This document shows, piece after piece, positions 7,805-18,342 of a stretch of 64,000 nucleotides of DNA. The first letter of the stretch is position 1. The number at the start of each line of letters is the position of its first letter. The notes under the pieces are model-generated. The model ran no database searches. It was not told where the DNA came from and saw only the letters and a program-made list of their open reading frames with translations. Both the position numbers and the translations under genes were made by a program. The DNA is from Jeongeupia sp. USM3 (GTDB lineage Bacteria > Pseudomonadota > Gammaproteobacteria > Burkholderiales > Chitinibacteraceae). The stretch is taken from assembly GCF_001808185.1 (NCBI RefSeq), contig NZ_CP017668.1:3596001-3660000 (forward strand), written 5' to 3'.

Positions 7805-8047
7805 TCAGCGTTTGGCGTCCGCACCATAGTGGCGCAGGCAATGGGCGTAAAAGGCTTCGACTTCCGCCCGTGCCCAGGGCGTACGGCGCAGAAAGCTCAG
7901 GCTGGATTTGACGCTCGGATCGTGCTTGAAACAGTTCAACGGAATCCGCCGGCCGAGCTCGCCCCAGCCCCAGTAATCGATGAGGTCGGTGAGCATGCGC
8001 TCGAGCGTGATGCCGTGTAGCGGATTGTTGTCTTGTCGGGCGTTCAG
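7805..8047 (-). CDS. VF530-family DNA-binding protein, probable CTG start
   Basis: The core, LTDLIDYWGWGELGRRI through PSVKSSLSFLRRTPWARAEVE, is the signature of the VF530 (DUF2132) family, whose solved member is a small dsDNA-binding protein. ATG at 7994-7996 would remove the conserved NPLHGITLERM lead-in. That segment is open in frame up to CTG 8045-8047, which has GAGG 6 bp upstream, and no ATG, GTG or TTG is available. I therefore propose CTG as the start, giving 80 residues. The strong terminator of ettA lies just upstream, so this gene must use its own short promoter or read-through. Confidence 0.7.
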   Translation of the reverse strand: MNARQDNNPLHGITLERMLTDLIDYWGWGELGRRIPLNCFKHDPSVKSSLSFLRRTPWARAEVEAFYAHCLRHYGADAKR

Positions 8048-8070
8048 GGCTGGCCTCGCTAGGTGTCGTG

Positions 8071-8096
8071 AAAAACGGGCCGACTGGCCCGTTTTG
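8071..8096 (-). terminator. Rho-independent terminator of ettA
   Basis: ACGGGCC-GACT-GGCCCGT is a perfect 7-bp stem flanked by A5 on one side and T4 on the other, 16 bp past the ettA stop. It can work in both directions. Confidence 0.8.
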
Positions 8097-8111
8097 CTTG
8101 GAGGTCGCTGC

Positions 8112-9779
<1,668 letters not shown>

Positions 9780-9888
9780 GGGAAACGCGCGTTCCGGTTG
9801 GTTCTGAATGGCGCGATTCTACCAGTAGGGTGGGTCAGGCGGCACGCCGTAAGCCACCACTTATACGGCGCAGCTCGTTCGGTAGAAA

Positions 9889-9920
9889 CAGCAACGCCCG
9901 GCTTGAACCGGGCGTTGCTG
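9889..9920 (-). terminator. Rho-independent terminator of the MFS gene
   Basis: CAGCAACGCCCGG and CCGGGCGTTGCTG form a perfect 13-bp stem with a six-base loop, 17 bp past the stop of the MFS gene. On the minus strand it is followed by TTTCT. Confidence 0.8.
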
Positions 9921-9937
9921 CATGCCGTCAGGGAGAA

Positions 9938-11245
9938 TCAGGCGCGAACGAGCGCCGAGGCGACCGTGTGGCGGCGGCCGGCCAGCGGAACGAAGGCGAG
10001 CAGCATGCCCAGCAGTGCCAGCGCGGCGACGTAATGGCCCGGCGCGAGCGGGTCCTTCTGCAGCCACAGGGTCAGCAGCATCGGCGTCAGCCCGCCGAAG
10101 ATCGCGTACGCGACGTTGTACGAGAACGAGAGACCGGTAAAGCGCACCGCGGCCGGAAAGGCGCGCACTGCGACGAAGGGAACGGTCGCGATCGCGCCGA
10201 CGAAGAAACCGGTCAGCCCGTAGTTGAGCAGCAGCGAGTTCGCGTCTCCGGGCAGGCCGGTATAGAAGTGGTAGCTGCTCGCCAGCAGGCCCGCGAAGCC
10301 GGCCAGCATGGTGTTGCGTGCGCCGAAGCGGTCGGCCGCCCAGCCGAAGACGACGCAGCCGAAGGTCAGCGCCAGCGTGGCGATGCTGTTGGCCTGCAGC
10401 GCCAGCGCCGGGGCGATGTGGTGGACTTTCTGCAGATACGTCGGCGTGAACAGGACGACGACGACGATGGCAGCCGACAGTACCCAGGTCAGCAGCATGG
10501 TGACGACGACCGCGCCGATATGGTTGCGCAGCGTGGCCTTGAGCGGCAGTTCGTCGGCAATCGCCTTTTGCGCGTGCAGTTCCTTGAAGATCGGCGTTTC
10601 CTCTAGGAAGCGCCGCAGGTAGACGGCAAAGAAGCCGAACACGCCGCCGAGAATGAACGGGATCCGCCATGCGTAGCCGGAGACGTCTTCCGGGCTGTAG
10701 CGGGTGTTGATCGCCGCAGCGACGAGCGAGCCGAGCAGGATGCCGGCGGTGAGCCCGGCGGTCAGCGTGCCGACGGCGATGCCGGTGCGGTTGGCGGGCG
10801 CGTGTTCGGCCACGAAGACCCAGGCGCCGGGGACTTCACCGCCGATCGCGGCGCCCTGCATCACGCGGAACAGCAACAGCAGCAGCGGCGCGGCGATGCC
10901 GATGCTCGCATACGTCGGCATCAGGCCGATCGCCAGCGTCGGCACGGCCATCAGGAAGATCGACAGCGTGAACATCTTCTTGCGGCCGAGCTTGTCACCG
11001 AAGTGGGCGATGATGATCCCGCCCAGGGGCCGTGCCAGATAGCCGGCGGCAAAGATGCCGAAGGTCTGCAGCAGGCGCAGCCAGTCCGGCATGTCGGGCG
11101 GGAAGAACAGCGTGCCGATGACGGCGGCGAAAAAGACGTAGATGACGAAGTCGTAGAATTCGAGCGCGCCGCCGAGCGCCGACAGCGTCAGCGTGCGGAA
11201 GTCGTCGCGGTTGAGCGGCCGATGGGCCGGTGCAGCGGTAGTCAT
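9938..11245 (-). CDS. MFS transporter, metabolite:H+ symporter (MHS) family
   Basis: This 435-residue protein has twelve hydrophobic segments. It carries the MHS-family marks: SALGGALEFYDFVIYVFFA in helix 1, RPLGGIIIAHFGDKLGRKK between helices 2 and 3, and GGEVPGAWVFVAEHAP in helix 5. Relatives (ProP, KgtP, ShiA, CitA types) import compatible solutes, dicarboxylates, shikimate or citrate with protons; the substrate here cannot be told. A strong terminator follows and a 160-bp leader precedes it, so it is a single-gene unit. Confidence 0.85.
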   Translation of the reverse strand: MTTAAPAHRPLNRDDFRTLTLSALGGALEFYDFVIYVFFAAVIGTLFFPPDMPDWLRLLQTFGIFAAGYLARPLGGIIIAHFGDKLGRKKMFTLSIFLMAVPTLAIGLMPTYASIGIAAPLLLLLFRVMQGAAIGGEVPGAWVFVAEHAPANRTGIAVGTLTAGLTAGILLGSLVAAAINTRYSPEDVSGYAWRIPFILGGVFGFFAVYLRRFLEETPIFKELHAQKAIADELPLKATLRNHIGAVVVTMLLTWVLSAAIVVVVLFTPTYLQKVHHIAPALALQANSIATLALTFGCVVFGWAADRFGARNTMLAGFAGLLASSYHFYTGLPGDANSLLLNYGLTGFFVGAIATVPFVAVRAFPAAVRFTGLSFSYNVAYAIFGGLTPMLLTLWLQKDPLAPGHYVAALALLGMLLAFVPLAGRRHTVASALVRA

Positions 11246-11408
11246 GAGTGTTGAGCCGTAGTCGTTGGAAACGGCTGCGCGACGACGGGTCGGGATAGGG
11301 CCTGCCGGCGGGTCGCCCTTGGGGTGGTGGGCGGCGGGGCGGAACGGGGTGTGTTGCGCCCTGGTGCCGGGAGTGCACAGCCAGGGTGCATTCTAACGCC
11401 GGATTGCG

Positions 11409-12050
11409 CTAGGCGTGGGGACGACACCCGATGAGTGCATCAACGTCGCCACCGACGATTTTATCCAGGTGCGCGGTGATGTGCTCGATCGGCCAGTCCC
11501 ACCATGCCAGCTCGACCAGTCTGGCGGCCACATCAGCGGGGAAACGGGCCCTGATCGGCTTGGCCGGATTGCCACCGACAACGGAATAGGGCGCAACATC
11601 GGCCACCACGACCGAACGCGACGAGATGATCGCGCCGTCGCCGATATTCACCCCGGGCATGATCAGCGCGTCGTAGCCGATCCAGACGTCATTGCCGATG
11701 ACGGTATCGCCCTTGTACGGCAGCTCGCCGGGCTGGGGCATCACTTTTTCCCAGCCGTTCCCGAAGATCTGGAAGGGGTAGGTGGAGATGCCAGACAACT
11801 TGTGATTGGCGCCGTTCATGATGAACCGGGTGCCGCGCGCGATGGCGCAGAACTTGCCGATGATCAGCCGGTCGCCGATGAAGTCGAAGTGGTACAGGAC
11901 ATTGCGTTCGAAATTGGCGGCGTCCTCCGGATCGTCGTAATAGGTGTAGTCACCGACGACGATGTTCGGATTTGTCACCGTGTTCTTGATGAAGCAGACC
12001 TGCGGAAAGCCGGCCATCGGATGTGGGTTGCTCGGGCTCGGGCCGTTCAA
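11409..12050 (-). CDS. Vat-like xenobiotic acetyltransferase (left-handed beta-helix)
   Basis: This protein has the hexapeptide-repeat acetyltransferase fold. Diagnostic segments of the XAT/Vat class are VGDYTYYDDPEDA near the N-terminus, GKFCAIARGTRFIMNGANH, then GNDVWIGYDALIMPGVNIGDG and VVGGNPAKPIR. Members transfer acetyl from acetyl-CoA to streptogramin A, chloramphenicol or unknown sugars, and many chromosomal copies have no proven resistance role. I choose TTG at 12048-12050: AAAGGGAG lies 7 bp upstream and truC ends just before it, so the two genes are probably co-transcribed. The product is then 213 residues. Confidence 0.8.
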   Translation of the reverse strand: MNGPSPSNPHPMAGFPQVCFIKNTVTNPNIVVGDYTYYDDPEDAANFERNVLYHFDFIGDRLIIGKFCAIARGTRFIMNGANHKLSGISTYPFQIFGNGWEKVMPQPGELPYKGDTVIGNDVWIGYDALIMPGVNIGDGAIISSRSVVVADVAPYSVVGGNPAKPIRARFPADVAARLVELAWWDWPIEHITAHLDKIVGGDVDALIGCRPHA

Positions 12051-12063
12051 TGGCGTACTCCCT

Positions 12064-12807
12064 TTAATGTCGGATACCGGCGTCGGCCCACCCCAGTGCA
12101 TCGATCACGCCCTGCATATCGGCGGCCAGCGGGCAGGTCAGATTGAGCGTTGCGCCGGTGTGCGGATGCGCGAGGCGCAATCCGGTACAGGCGAGCAGCA
12201 TCCGGTTGGCGCCGAAGTGTTCGGCAAACATCCGGTTGTGGCGACCCTTGCCGTAGGTGGCGTCGCCGATGATCGGGTGGCTCAGGTGCTTCAGGTGCCG
12301 GCGCAGCTGGTGGCGCCGGCCGGTGAGCGGCGACAGCGCGGCCAGCGAGTAACGGCTGGTCGAATAGCGGTCGACGGCGATCGGCAGCTCGATCGTCGCC
12401 AGTCGGCGGTAGTCGGTGACCGCGTCCTGCGCGTCGGTCGCGCTGGTTTCGCCGGCAAATTCGTAGGCGTCGACGAGCCGGGTCAGAGGGTGATCGACGG
12501 TGCCGGCTTCGGGCAGCCAGCCGCGCACGACGGCGAGGTAGTCCTTTTCGATTGCGCGCGTCTCGAACGCCGCCGTCAGCAGCTTGGCGGTGTCCGGGTC
12601 GAGCGCGAACATCAGCACGCCCGACGTGCCCTTGTCGAGCCGGTGCACCGGGTAGACGCGCCGGCCGATCTGGTCGCGGACGATCTGCATTGCGAAACGC
12701 GTCTCGTGCCGGTCGATCATCGACCGGTGCACCAGGAGGCCCGAGGGCTTGTGGACCGCGACCAGCGCATCGTCGCGGTACAGCTCGGGCAGGGTTTCGC
12801 GGCTCAT
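12064..12807 (-). CDS. truC: tRNA pseudouridine synthase, TruC-like (RluA family)
   Basis: This 247-residue enzyme has the RluA-family catalytic motif HRLDKGTSG (catalytic Asp within it) at about 54-62 and the family's SPLTGRRHQLRRHLKHLSHPIIGD segment at about 160-183. It lacks an S4 domain, which points to TruC (U65 of tRNAs) or a close relative rather than RluC/RluD. It begins 7 bp after the ftsK stop and is followed by the acetyltransferase gene, so ftsK-truC-acetyltransferase may form one transcript. Confidence 0.82.
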   Translation of the reverse strand: MSRETLPELYRDDALVAVHKPSGLLVHRSMIDRHETRFAMQIVRDQIGRRVYPVHRLDKGTSGVLMFALDPDTAKLLTAAFETRAIEKDYLAVVRGWLPEAGTVDHPLTRLVDAYEFAGETSATDAQDAVTDYRRLATIELPIAVDRYSTSRYSLAALSPLTGRRHQLRRHLKHLSHPIIGDATYGKGRHNRMFAEHFGANRMLLACTGLRLAHPHTGATLNLTCPLAADMQGVIDALGWADAGIRH

Positions 12808-12814
12808 TCGACGT

Positions 12815-15800
12815 TTACTCGGCGGACGGCGCCAGCACGGTGCGGTTGCCGTTGCTTTCCATGCCGCTGACGAGGCCGGCGGCTTCCATGCTTTCGATCA
12901 GCCGCGCGGCACGGTTGTAGCCGATGCGCAGCTGGCGCTGGACGGCCGAGATCGACGCGCGGCGCGATTGCAGCACGAAGGCGACCGCCTCGTCGTACAG
13001 CGGATCGGCTTCGGCATCGCTGTTGCCGCCCGCCGAGCCGGCTGCTTCGGCATCGAAGCCGCCGTTGAGCACGCCGTCGATGTAGTCGGGCTCGCCGAAC
13101 TTTTCCTTCAGGTACTCGACCACCTTGTGCACCTCGTCGTCGGCGACGAAGGCGCCGTGGACGCGCTGCGGGTAGCCGGTGCCCGGCGGCAGGAACAGCA
13201 TGTCGCCCTGGCCCAAGAGCGCCTCGGCGCCCACCTGGTCGAGGATGGTGCGGCTGTCGATCTTGCTCGACACCTGGAACGCTAGCCGGGTCGGGATGTT
13301 GGCCTTGATCAGGCCGGTGATCACGTCGACCGACGGCCGTTGGGTCGCGAGGATCAGGTGGATGCCGGCGGCGCGGGCCTTCTGCGCCAGCCGGGCGATC
13401 AGTTCCTCGATCTTCTTGCCGGCGACCATCATCAGGTCGGCGAACTCGTCGACGACGACGACGATGAAGGGCAGGTGCTCGACCGGCTCCGGGTTGTCCG
13501 GCGTCAAGGTGAACGGGTTGGTCAGCTTCTGGCCGGCCTTCTCGGCTTCCTTGACCTTCTGGTTGAAGCCGGCGAGGTTGCGCACGCCGAAATGGCTCAT
13601 CAGCCGGTAGCGTTTCTCCATCTCGGCCACGCACCAGTTCAGCGCGTTGGCGGCGAGCTTCATGTCGGTGACGACCGGCGCCAAGAGGTGCGGGATGCCG
13701 TCGTAGACCGACAGCTCGAGCATCTTCGGGTCGACCATGATGAAGCGGACTTCTTCCGGCGTCGCCTTGTACAGCAGCGAGAGGATCATCGCGTTGACGC
13801 CGACCGACTTGCCCGAGCCGGTGGTGCCGGCGACGAGCATGTGCGGCGCCTTGGCGAGATCGGTGACGACCGGCTGGCCGGTGATGTCCTTGCCCAGCGC
13901 CATCGTCAGTTTCGAGCCCGATTCGGTGAACACCGGGTCGTTGAACACTTCCGAAAGCCGGATCATCTGCCGGGTCGGGTTCGGCAGCTCGAGCCCCATG
14001 CAGGTCTTGCCCGGGATGGTCTCGACGACGCGGATCGACGCCAGGCCGAGCGCGCGCGCCAGGTCCTTCATCAGGTTGACGATCTGCGCGCCACGCACGC
14101 CGACGGCCGGTTCGACCTCGAAGCGCGTGATCACCGGGCCGGCGTAGGCGTCGACGACGCTGACCTTGACCTTGAACTCGGCCAGCCGCTCCTCGATCAG
14201 GATGCCGCGGTCGAGCAGGTCTTCCTCCGACACCGTCTGGACCGCGCTCGCGGCCGGTTGCAGCAGCGACACCGGCGGCAGTTCGCTGTCGTCGTAATGG
14301 CGCGTCGGCGAGGGTGCGCGCACCGCGGCGGCAGCGAGCGGCAGCGCCGGAGTTCCGGTCGGTTCGTCGTCCCATTCGAGCGTCGTCGGAGCGCTCTGCC
14401 ACGGCATGGCTACCGGCGCAACGATGGCGGGTGCAGTCTGTACGACCGGCGCCGCTGGGGCGGGCGGTGCAATGGTTGCGATCGGTGCGCTTGCTCCGGC
14501 CGGCACGCCTGTGGCGGCCAATGGCGAGGCTGCAGCCGGTGCGTCTGGCCGCGACGCCAATGCCGGCGCAACGGTCGTTGCAGGCGGTGTGGCCACGGCT
14601 TTGGCCACCGGTTCGGCCGTTGCTTCCGGCTCGGCATCGGCGATTGCGGCATCGGTGCCGTCTGCCGTCGGGGCGGCGATCGGTGCGATGGTGACGGCGA
14701 GCGTGATCTCGGGCACAGCAACGGGCTCCGGAACGACTTCGGAAGCGATCGCTGCCGGCTCAACGACGGTTTCAGCCGGTGCGGCGACCGGTGTCGCAGG
14801 CGGTGCGATTTCGCCGGTCCACTCGAGTGGCGGCAGCTCGGGCGCGGTAGCCGCTGCGGCGGGGGCCGTTCCGGCGGCGGGCGCAGCCGCTTGGGCCGGC
14901 GCGGCTGCCTGAGAAAGGATCTTCTCGTCGGCAACGGGTTCGGTCTTCGGCGCGGGCGGTACTGCCGCGGCCTTGCTCGGAAACGGCCGTGTCGTGACGC
15001 GCGGTTGCGTATCGGCCGGTGCAGGCTGTGCGGTGCTGCGCGGCTGAACCCGGGTCGCCGCACGCAGGGCCTGATCGGCCTGGATGCGTAGTGTGCGGGT
15101 GTTGAGCTCGGCCGGTTGTGCCGAGCGCGGCGTGACGGTCGCCGGCGGCGTGCGGCCGGCGCGGATGTCGCGCAGCCGGGCGCGGACTTCGTCGGCGTCG
15201 ATCATCGGCATGGACGTCGCGGTCTGGACTGGCCGCAATTCGCGGTTGCGGTAGACGCGCTGCAGATTGTCCATCACCTGCTGGGGGCCGATCACCGGCA
15301 GCTCGCGGCGCGGCCGTTGCGCTGTGTCGAGCGGCTGGCGCACCGGCGTTTCGACGGCAGGACGTACCGGCCGGTCGGCGCCACGGGACGCCGGGCTCCG
15401 GTCTGCGTCGTTGGCACCGGGGGCTGGCTGGCGTGCGGCGGGGAGGTCGTCATGAGGGCTGACGCGAGCTTCAGGCGCGGTGTGCCGGGGGCGGACGAAG
15501 CCCGGCTGTGCCGGTTCGGGCGAGAGCGAGTCCGCTGCGGCCGTTGTGGCCGGCGCCGTTTCGGCGCGGCTTTCGCGGCGGATCGGAGCGGCAGGCTCGA
15601 ACCGTGGTCCGAGTGCCGGTTCGGGCTGCTCGTCAGTCTCCGTGTCCTCCAGCGCCGCCTGCCGTGCCTCGGCCCGGCGCTCCTGCATCGTGCGCCACCA
15701 GCCCGAGATCCGTTCGGTCGGCAGCAGCTGCGACGCAGCGTTGCCGGCGCTGTTGAGCATTTTCGACGTCGTTTCGCGCAGGCCGATCGACGGCGTGTTC

Positions 15801-16444
15801 TCGGCGTAGTCTTCGGGATCGAACGCTTCGTCGTCGGCTTCCGGTTCGGGTTCGGCCGCGTTGGTGCCGGGGGACGAGTAGTACGGCGTATCGCGCAGGT
15901 CGCGCCACCAGTTCGCCAGCCGCTCGAACGGGTGAAAGTCCTTCAGCGCCGGAATGCCTTCGCGCAGCGCCTCGCCGGCGGCGCCAAGCAGCGACGGCCA
16001 GTGATGTTGCGTGGTCAGCGGAATGCCGACGCCGAAGCCGACGAGCAGTGTGACCAGCGCGGCGACGGTGCTGCCCGGTACCAGGCCGAGCCCGCCGAGC
16101 AGCCAGTGGCCGACCTGCGGCAGGCCGTCATCACCGGCCAGATAGTCGGCGAACACCAGCGTGGTGAAGAGCAGCGCCGCACCGCCCAGCCGCAGTGCGC
16201 GGCCCGGGCGCGCTTCGCCCTGCAGCGGCCAGCGCGTACGCCACGCCAGACGGGCGAGCGGCAGCGCCAGCAGCCAGCCGACGTGGCCGAACAGCACGAA
16301 CAGCGGGCCGCCCGGCAAGGCCATCAGCAGCACGATTAGCGTCGCGAAAATCCACGACAGCGTTTTGATGAAACGGAACTGGCGGTTGTCGCCCTGTTCG
16401 GCGAGATCCGGTTCGGCGTCTGGGGGGAGCGAATCTTGGGACAT
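12815..16444 (-). CDS. ftsK: DNA translocase FtsK
   Basis: At 1209 residues this is a full-length divisome FtsK. Residues about 20-170 hold four membrane helices. Residues about 200-720 are a low-complexity Ala/Pro/Glu-rich linker. From about 730 comes the RecA-like motor, with Walker A (GTTGSGKSVGVN) and Walker B (VVVVDEFADLMM). The last about 65 residues (DPLYDEAVAFVLQSRRASISAVQR...) are the gamma winged-helix domain that reads KOPS and activates XerCD at dif. FtsK pumps chromosome termini through the closing septum. The linker is longer than in many relatives and has lower-quality, repeat-like codon texture, as is common. Confidence 0.95.
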   Translation of the reverse strand: MSQDSLPPDAEPDLAEQGDNRQFRFIKTLSWIFATLIVLLMALPGGPLFVLFGHVGWLLALPLARLAWRTRWPLQGEARPGRALRLGGAALLFTTLVFADYLAGDDGLPQVGHWLLGGLGLVPGSTVAALVTLLVGFGVGIPLTTQHHWPSLLGAAGEALREGIPALKDFHPFERLANWWRDLRDTPYYSSPGTNAAEPEPEADDEAFDPEDYAENTPSIGLRETTSKMLNSAGNAASQLLPTERISGWWRTMQERRAEARQAALEDTETDEQPEPALGPRFEPAAPIRRESRAETAPATTAAADSLSPEPAQPGFVRPRHTAPEARVSPHDDLPAARQPAPGANDADRSPASRGADRPVRPAVETPVRQPLDTAQRPRRELPVIGPQQVMDNLQRVYRNRELRPVQTATSMPMIDADEVRARLRDIRAGRTPPATVTPRSAQPAELNTRTLRIQADQALRAATRVQPRSTAQPAPADTQPRVTTRPFPSKAAAVPPAPKTEPVADEKILSQAAAPAQAAAPAAGTAPAAAATAPELPPLEWTGEIAPPATPVAAPAETVVEPAAIASEVVPEPVAVPEITLAVTIAPIAAPTADGTDAAIADAEPEATAEPVAKAVATPPATTVAPALASRPDAPAAASPLAATGVPAGASAPIATIAPPAPAAPVVQTAPAIVAPVAMPWQSAPTTLEWDDEPTGTPALPLAAAAVRAPSPTRHYDDSELPPVSLLQPAASAVQTVSEEDLLDRGILIEERLAEFKVKVSVVDAYAGPVITRFEVEPAVGVRGAQIVNLMKDLARALGLASIRVVETIPGKTCMGLELPNPTRQMIRLSEVFNDPVFTESGSKLTMALGKDITGQPVVTDLAKAPHMLVAGTTGSGKSVGVNAMILSLLYKATPEEVRFIMVDPKMLELSVYDGIPHLLAPVVTDMKLAANALNWCVAEMEKRYRLMSHFGVRNLAGFNQKVKEAEKAGQKLTNPFTLTPDNPEPVEHLPFIVVVVDEFADLMMVAGKKIEELIARLAQKARAAGIHLILATQRPSVDVITGLIKANIPTRLAFQVSSKIDSRTILDQVGAEALLGQGDMLFLPPGTGYPQRVHGAFVADDEVHKVVEYLKEKFGEPDYIDGVLNGGFDAEAAGSAGGNSDAEADPLYDEAVAFVLQSRRASISAVQRQLRIGYNRAARLIESMEAAGLVSGMESNGNRTVLAPSAE

Positions 16445-16817
16445 GGTTTCCAGTGTTCAGAACCTGTTTACGGTCGTGAACGGGTTCTTGGGGCCGCAAG
16501 GCCCGGAAACAGGCAGCCGCGGCGCAAGCGGGGCGACGCCTGGAATTCAAGACGGAACGATGGCGGCGGCAGGCCGTACGGCACGCGGAAAACGCGCGGC
16601 GGGATGCGGCCCGGCGGTAGCAAAACCGCAAGGCGCGGCGCGATCGACGAGGCCGCGAAGTGTATCACGGCGGCCCTGCGGACCGGCAGCGCCGGCCCGC
16701 GTGAAAACACCGCACGGGCGCTGTCTGTGAGGTGGCCGACACCGTTGCGCGGCGGCCGCGGCGATGACCCTCGGCCCGGGATCGGGCAGGGGATGACACC
16801 GGCTTTGGCGTCGCGCC
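16445..16817. promoter_or_regulatory. Non-coding region upstream of ftsK with an inverted repeat
   Basis: I see no gene in this 373-bp stretch. Close to the ftsK start, GAACCTGTT (16460-16468) and AACGGGTTC (16479-16487) form an inverted repeat with one mismatch. It lies 16-43 bp before the ATG, so it could be an operator or a 5' hairpin. It does not match a LexA box. The rest is GC-rich with no clear promoter. Confidence 0.35.
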
Positions 16818-18128
16818 TCAGTCGTCGTCCTGCGGCGTGGCGTCGTCGGTGGCGATCGCCTCGGCCAGCACCTTGTCGATGCGCTTGCCGTCCATGTCGA
16901 CGACCTCGAAGCGCCAGCCGTCCCATTCGACGAAATCGGCGGTGGCCGGTACACGGCCGAGCAGCAGCATGATCATGCCCGAGAGCGTGTGGTAGCGGCC
17001 CCTCGATTCTTCCGGTGCGAGCTTCAGGCCGAGCCGGTCCTTGAGCTCGGGGATCGGAATCATGCCGTCGAGCAGCCAAGAGCCGTCGGCCCGCTGCACC
17101 GCCCACGCGTCGTCGGCATTGCCGGAGTGGAACTCGCCGGTGACCGCTTCGAGCAGGTCGTGCAGCGTGACCAGCCCCTCGATCTCGCCGTACTCGTCGA
17201 GCACGAACACGATCTGCATGTTGTTGGCGCGGAAGTTGTCGAGCAGCTCCATGCCGGTCAGCGTCTCGGGCACGTAGACGCAGGGGACGAGATCGGCCGA
17301 AAGGTCGGGCTGCTCGCCGCGCAGCGTGTAGGCCAGCACCTGCTTGGCGTGCAGCACGCCGATGATTTCGTCGAGGCCGCCCTTGCAGACCGGAAAGCGC
17401 GAATACTCGGATTCCGAAATCCGCCGCAGGTTCTCGGCCAGCGGCTCGTCCAGGTCGAGGTAGACGATGTCCGAGCGCGGAATCATCAGCGAGCCGAGCT
17501 GGCGGTCGTCGAGGCGGAACACGTTGCGGACCATTTCGTGCTGGTGCTGCTCGATCACGCCCGATTCGGAGCCTTCCTCGAGCAGGGCCTGGATTTCCTC
17601 TTCGGTCACGCCCTGGCTGCTGCTCTGCCTGACGCCGAGCAGGCGCAGGATCGCGTGCGTCGAGATGCTGAGCAGGTAGACGAAGGGCCGGGCCAGCACC
17701 GCCAGCCACTGCATCGGCCGCGCGACGAGCCGGGCGATGGCTTCCGGGTTCATCTGCCCCAGCCGCTTGGGAACCAGCTCGCCGACGATGATCGACACAT
17801 AGGTGATGACGACGACGACCAGCGCGGTCGAAAACACGCTGGTGGTCTTTTCCGGCAGGTCGAACGTCTGCAGCCATGCCGACAGCGGCGCCGCCAGCAC
17901 CGACTCGCCGACGATGCCGTTGAGGATGCCGATCGAGGTGATGCCGATCTGGATGGTCGAAAGGAAACGGGTCGGGTCTTCGCCGAGGCGCAGCGCCGTC
18001 GAGGCGGCGGCGTCGCCGTCGGCGGCCAGCTTCATCAGCCGTGCCTTGCGCGCGGTGACGAGGGCGATTTCGGACATCGCGAACAGGCCGTTCAGCAGGA
18101 TCAGGCCCAGCAGCAGCAGGATTTCCAT
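16818..18128 (-). CDS. CNNM/CorC-family transporter (DUF21-CBS-CorC_HlyC)
   Basis: This 436-residue membrane protein has the three-part architecture of the CNNM/HlyC-CorC family. First is an N-terminal DUF21 membrane domain (about 1-195, with MSEIALVTARKARL and GIVGES). Next is a CBS pair (about 205-330, around MIPRSDIVYLD and VLDEYGEIEGLVT). Last is a C-terminal CorC_HlyC domain (about 345-425). Relatives are Mg2+/Na+ exchangers or Mg2+/Co2+ efflux factors, with the CBS pair binding ATP-Mg. The old haemolysin name is not supported. It lies apart from other genes on its strand. Confidence 0.88.
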   Translation of the reverse strand: MEILLLLGLILLNGLFAMSEIALVTARKARLMKLAADGDAAASTALRLGEDPTRFLSTIQIGITSIGILNGIVGESVLAAPLSAWLQTFDLPEKTTSVFSTALVVVVITYVSIIVGELVPKRLGQMNPEAIARLVARPMQWLAVLARPFVYLLSISTHAILRLLGVRQSSSQGVTEEEIQALLEEGSESGVIEQHQHEMVRNVFRLDDRQLGSLMIPRSDIVYLDLDEPLAENLRRISESEYSRFPVCKGGLDEIIGVLHAKQVLAYTLRGEQPDLSADLVPCVYVPETLTGMELLDNFRANNMQIVFVLDEYGEIEGLVTLHDLLEAVTGEFHSGNADDAWAVQRADGSWLLDGMIPIPELKDRLGLKLAPEESRGRYHTLSGMIMLLLGRVPATADFVEWDGWRFEVVDMDGKRIDKVLAEAIATDDATPQDDD

Positions 18129-18342
18129 CTCAGCGCTCCCGGCCGGACGGGCTGCAGGGCCGGACTGGCGTCAGCCCGGCGATGCCGGCGGGCTGGCGTG
18201 GACTGGAAAGGGGGAAGGCATACGTGTCGCTGCGACTGGGAATGTCCATACGGTGAGGGGCCTCGGCCCGTCACTCCTTGAGTGAAAATGGGACCGCTAT
18301 GTTAGCGGCACAGGGCGCATGCCGACAATGCATGGCCGGCGT

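Noticed and set aside
11409..12050. Calling the Vat-like gene a streptogramin resistance gene.
   Set aside because: Fold and motifs match the class, but chromosomal members often have other substrates; resistance is not shown by sequence alone.
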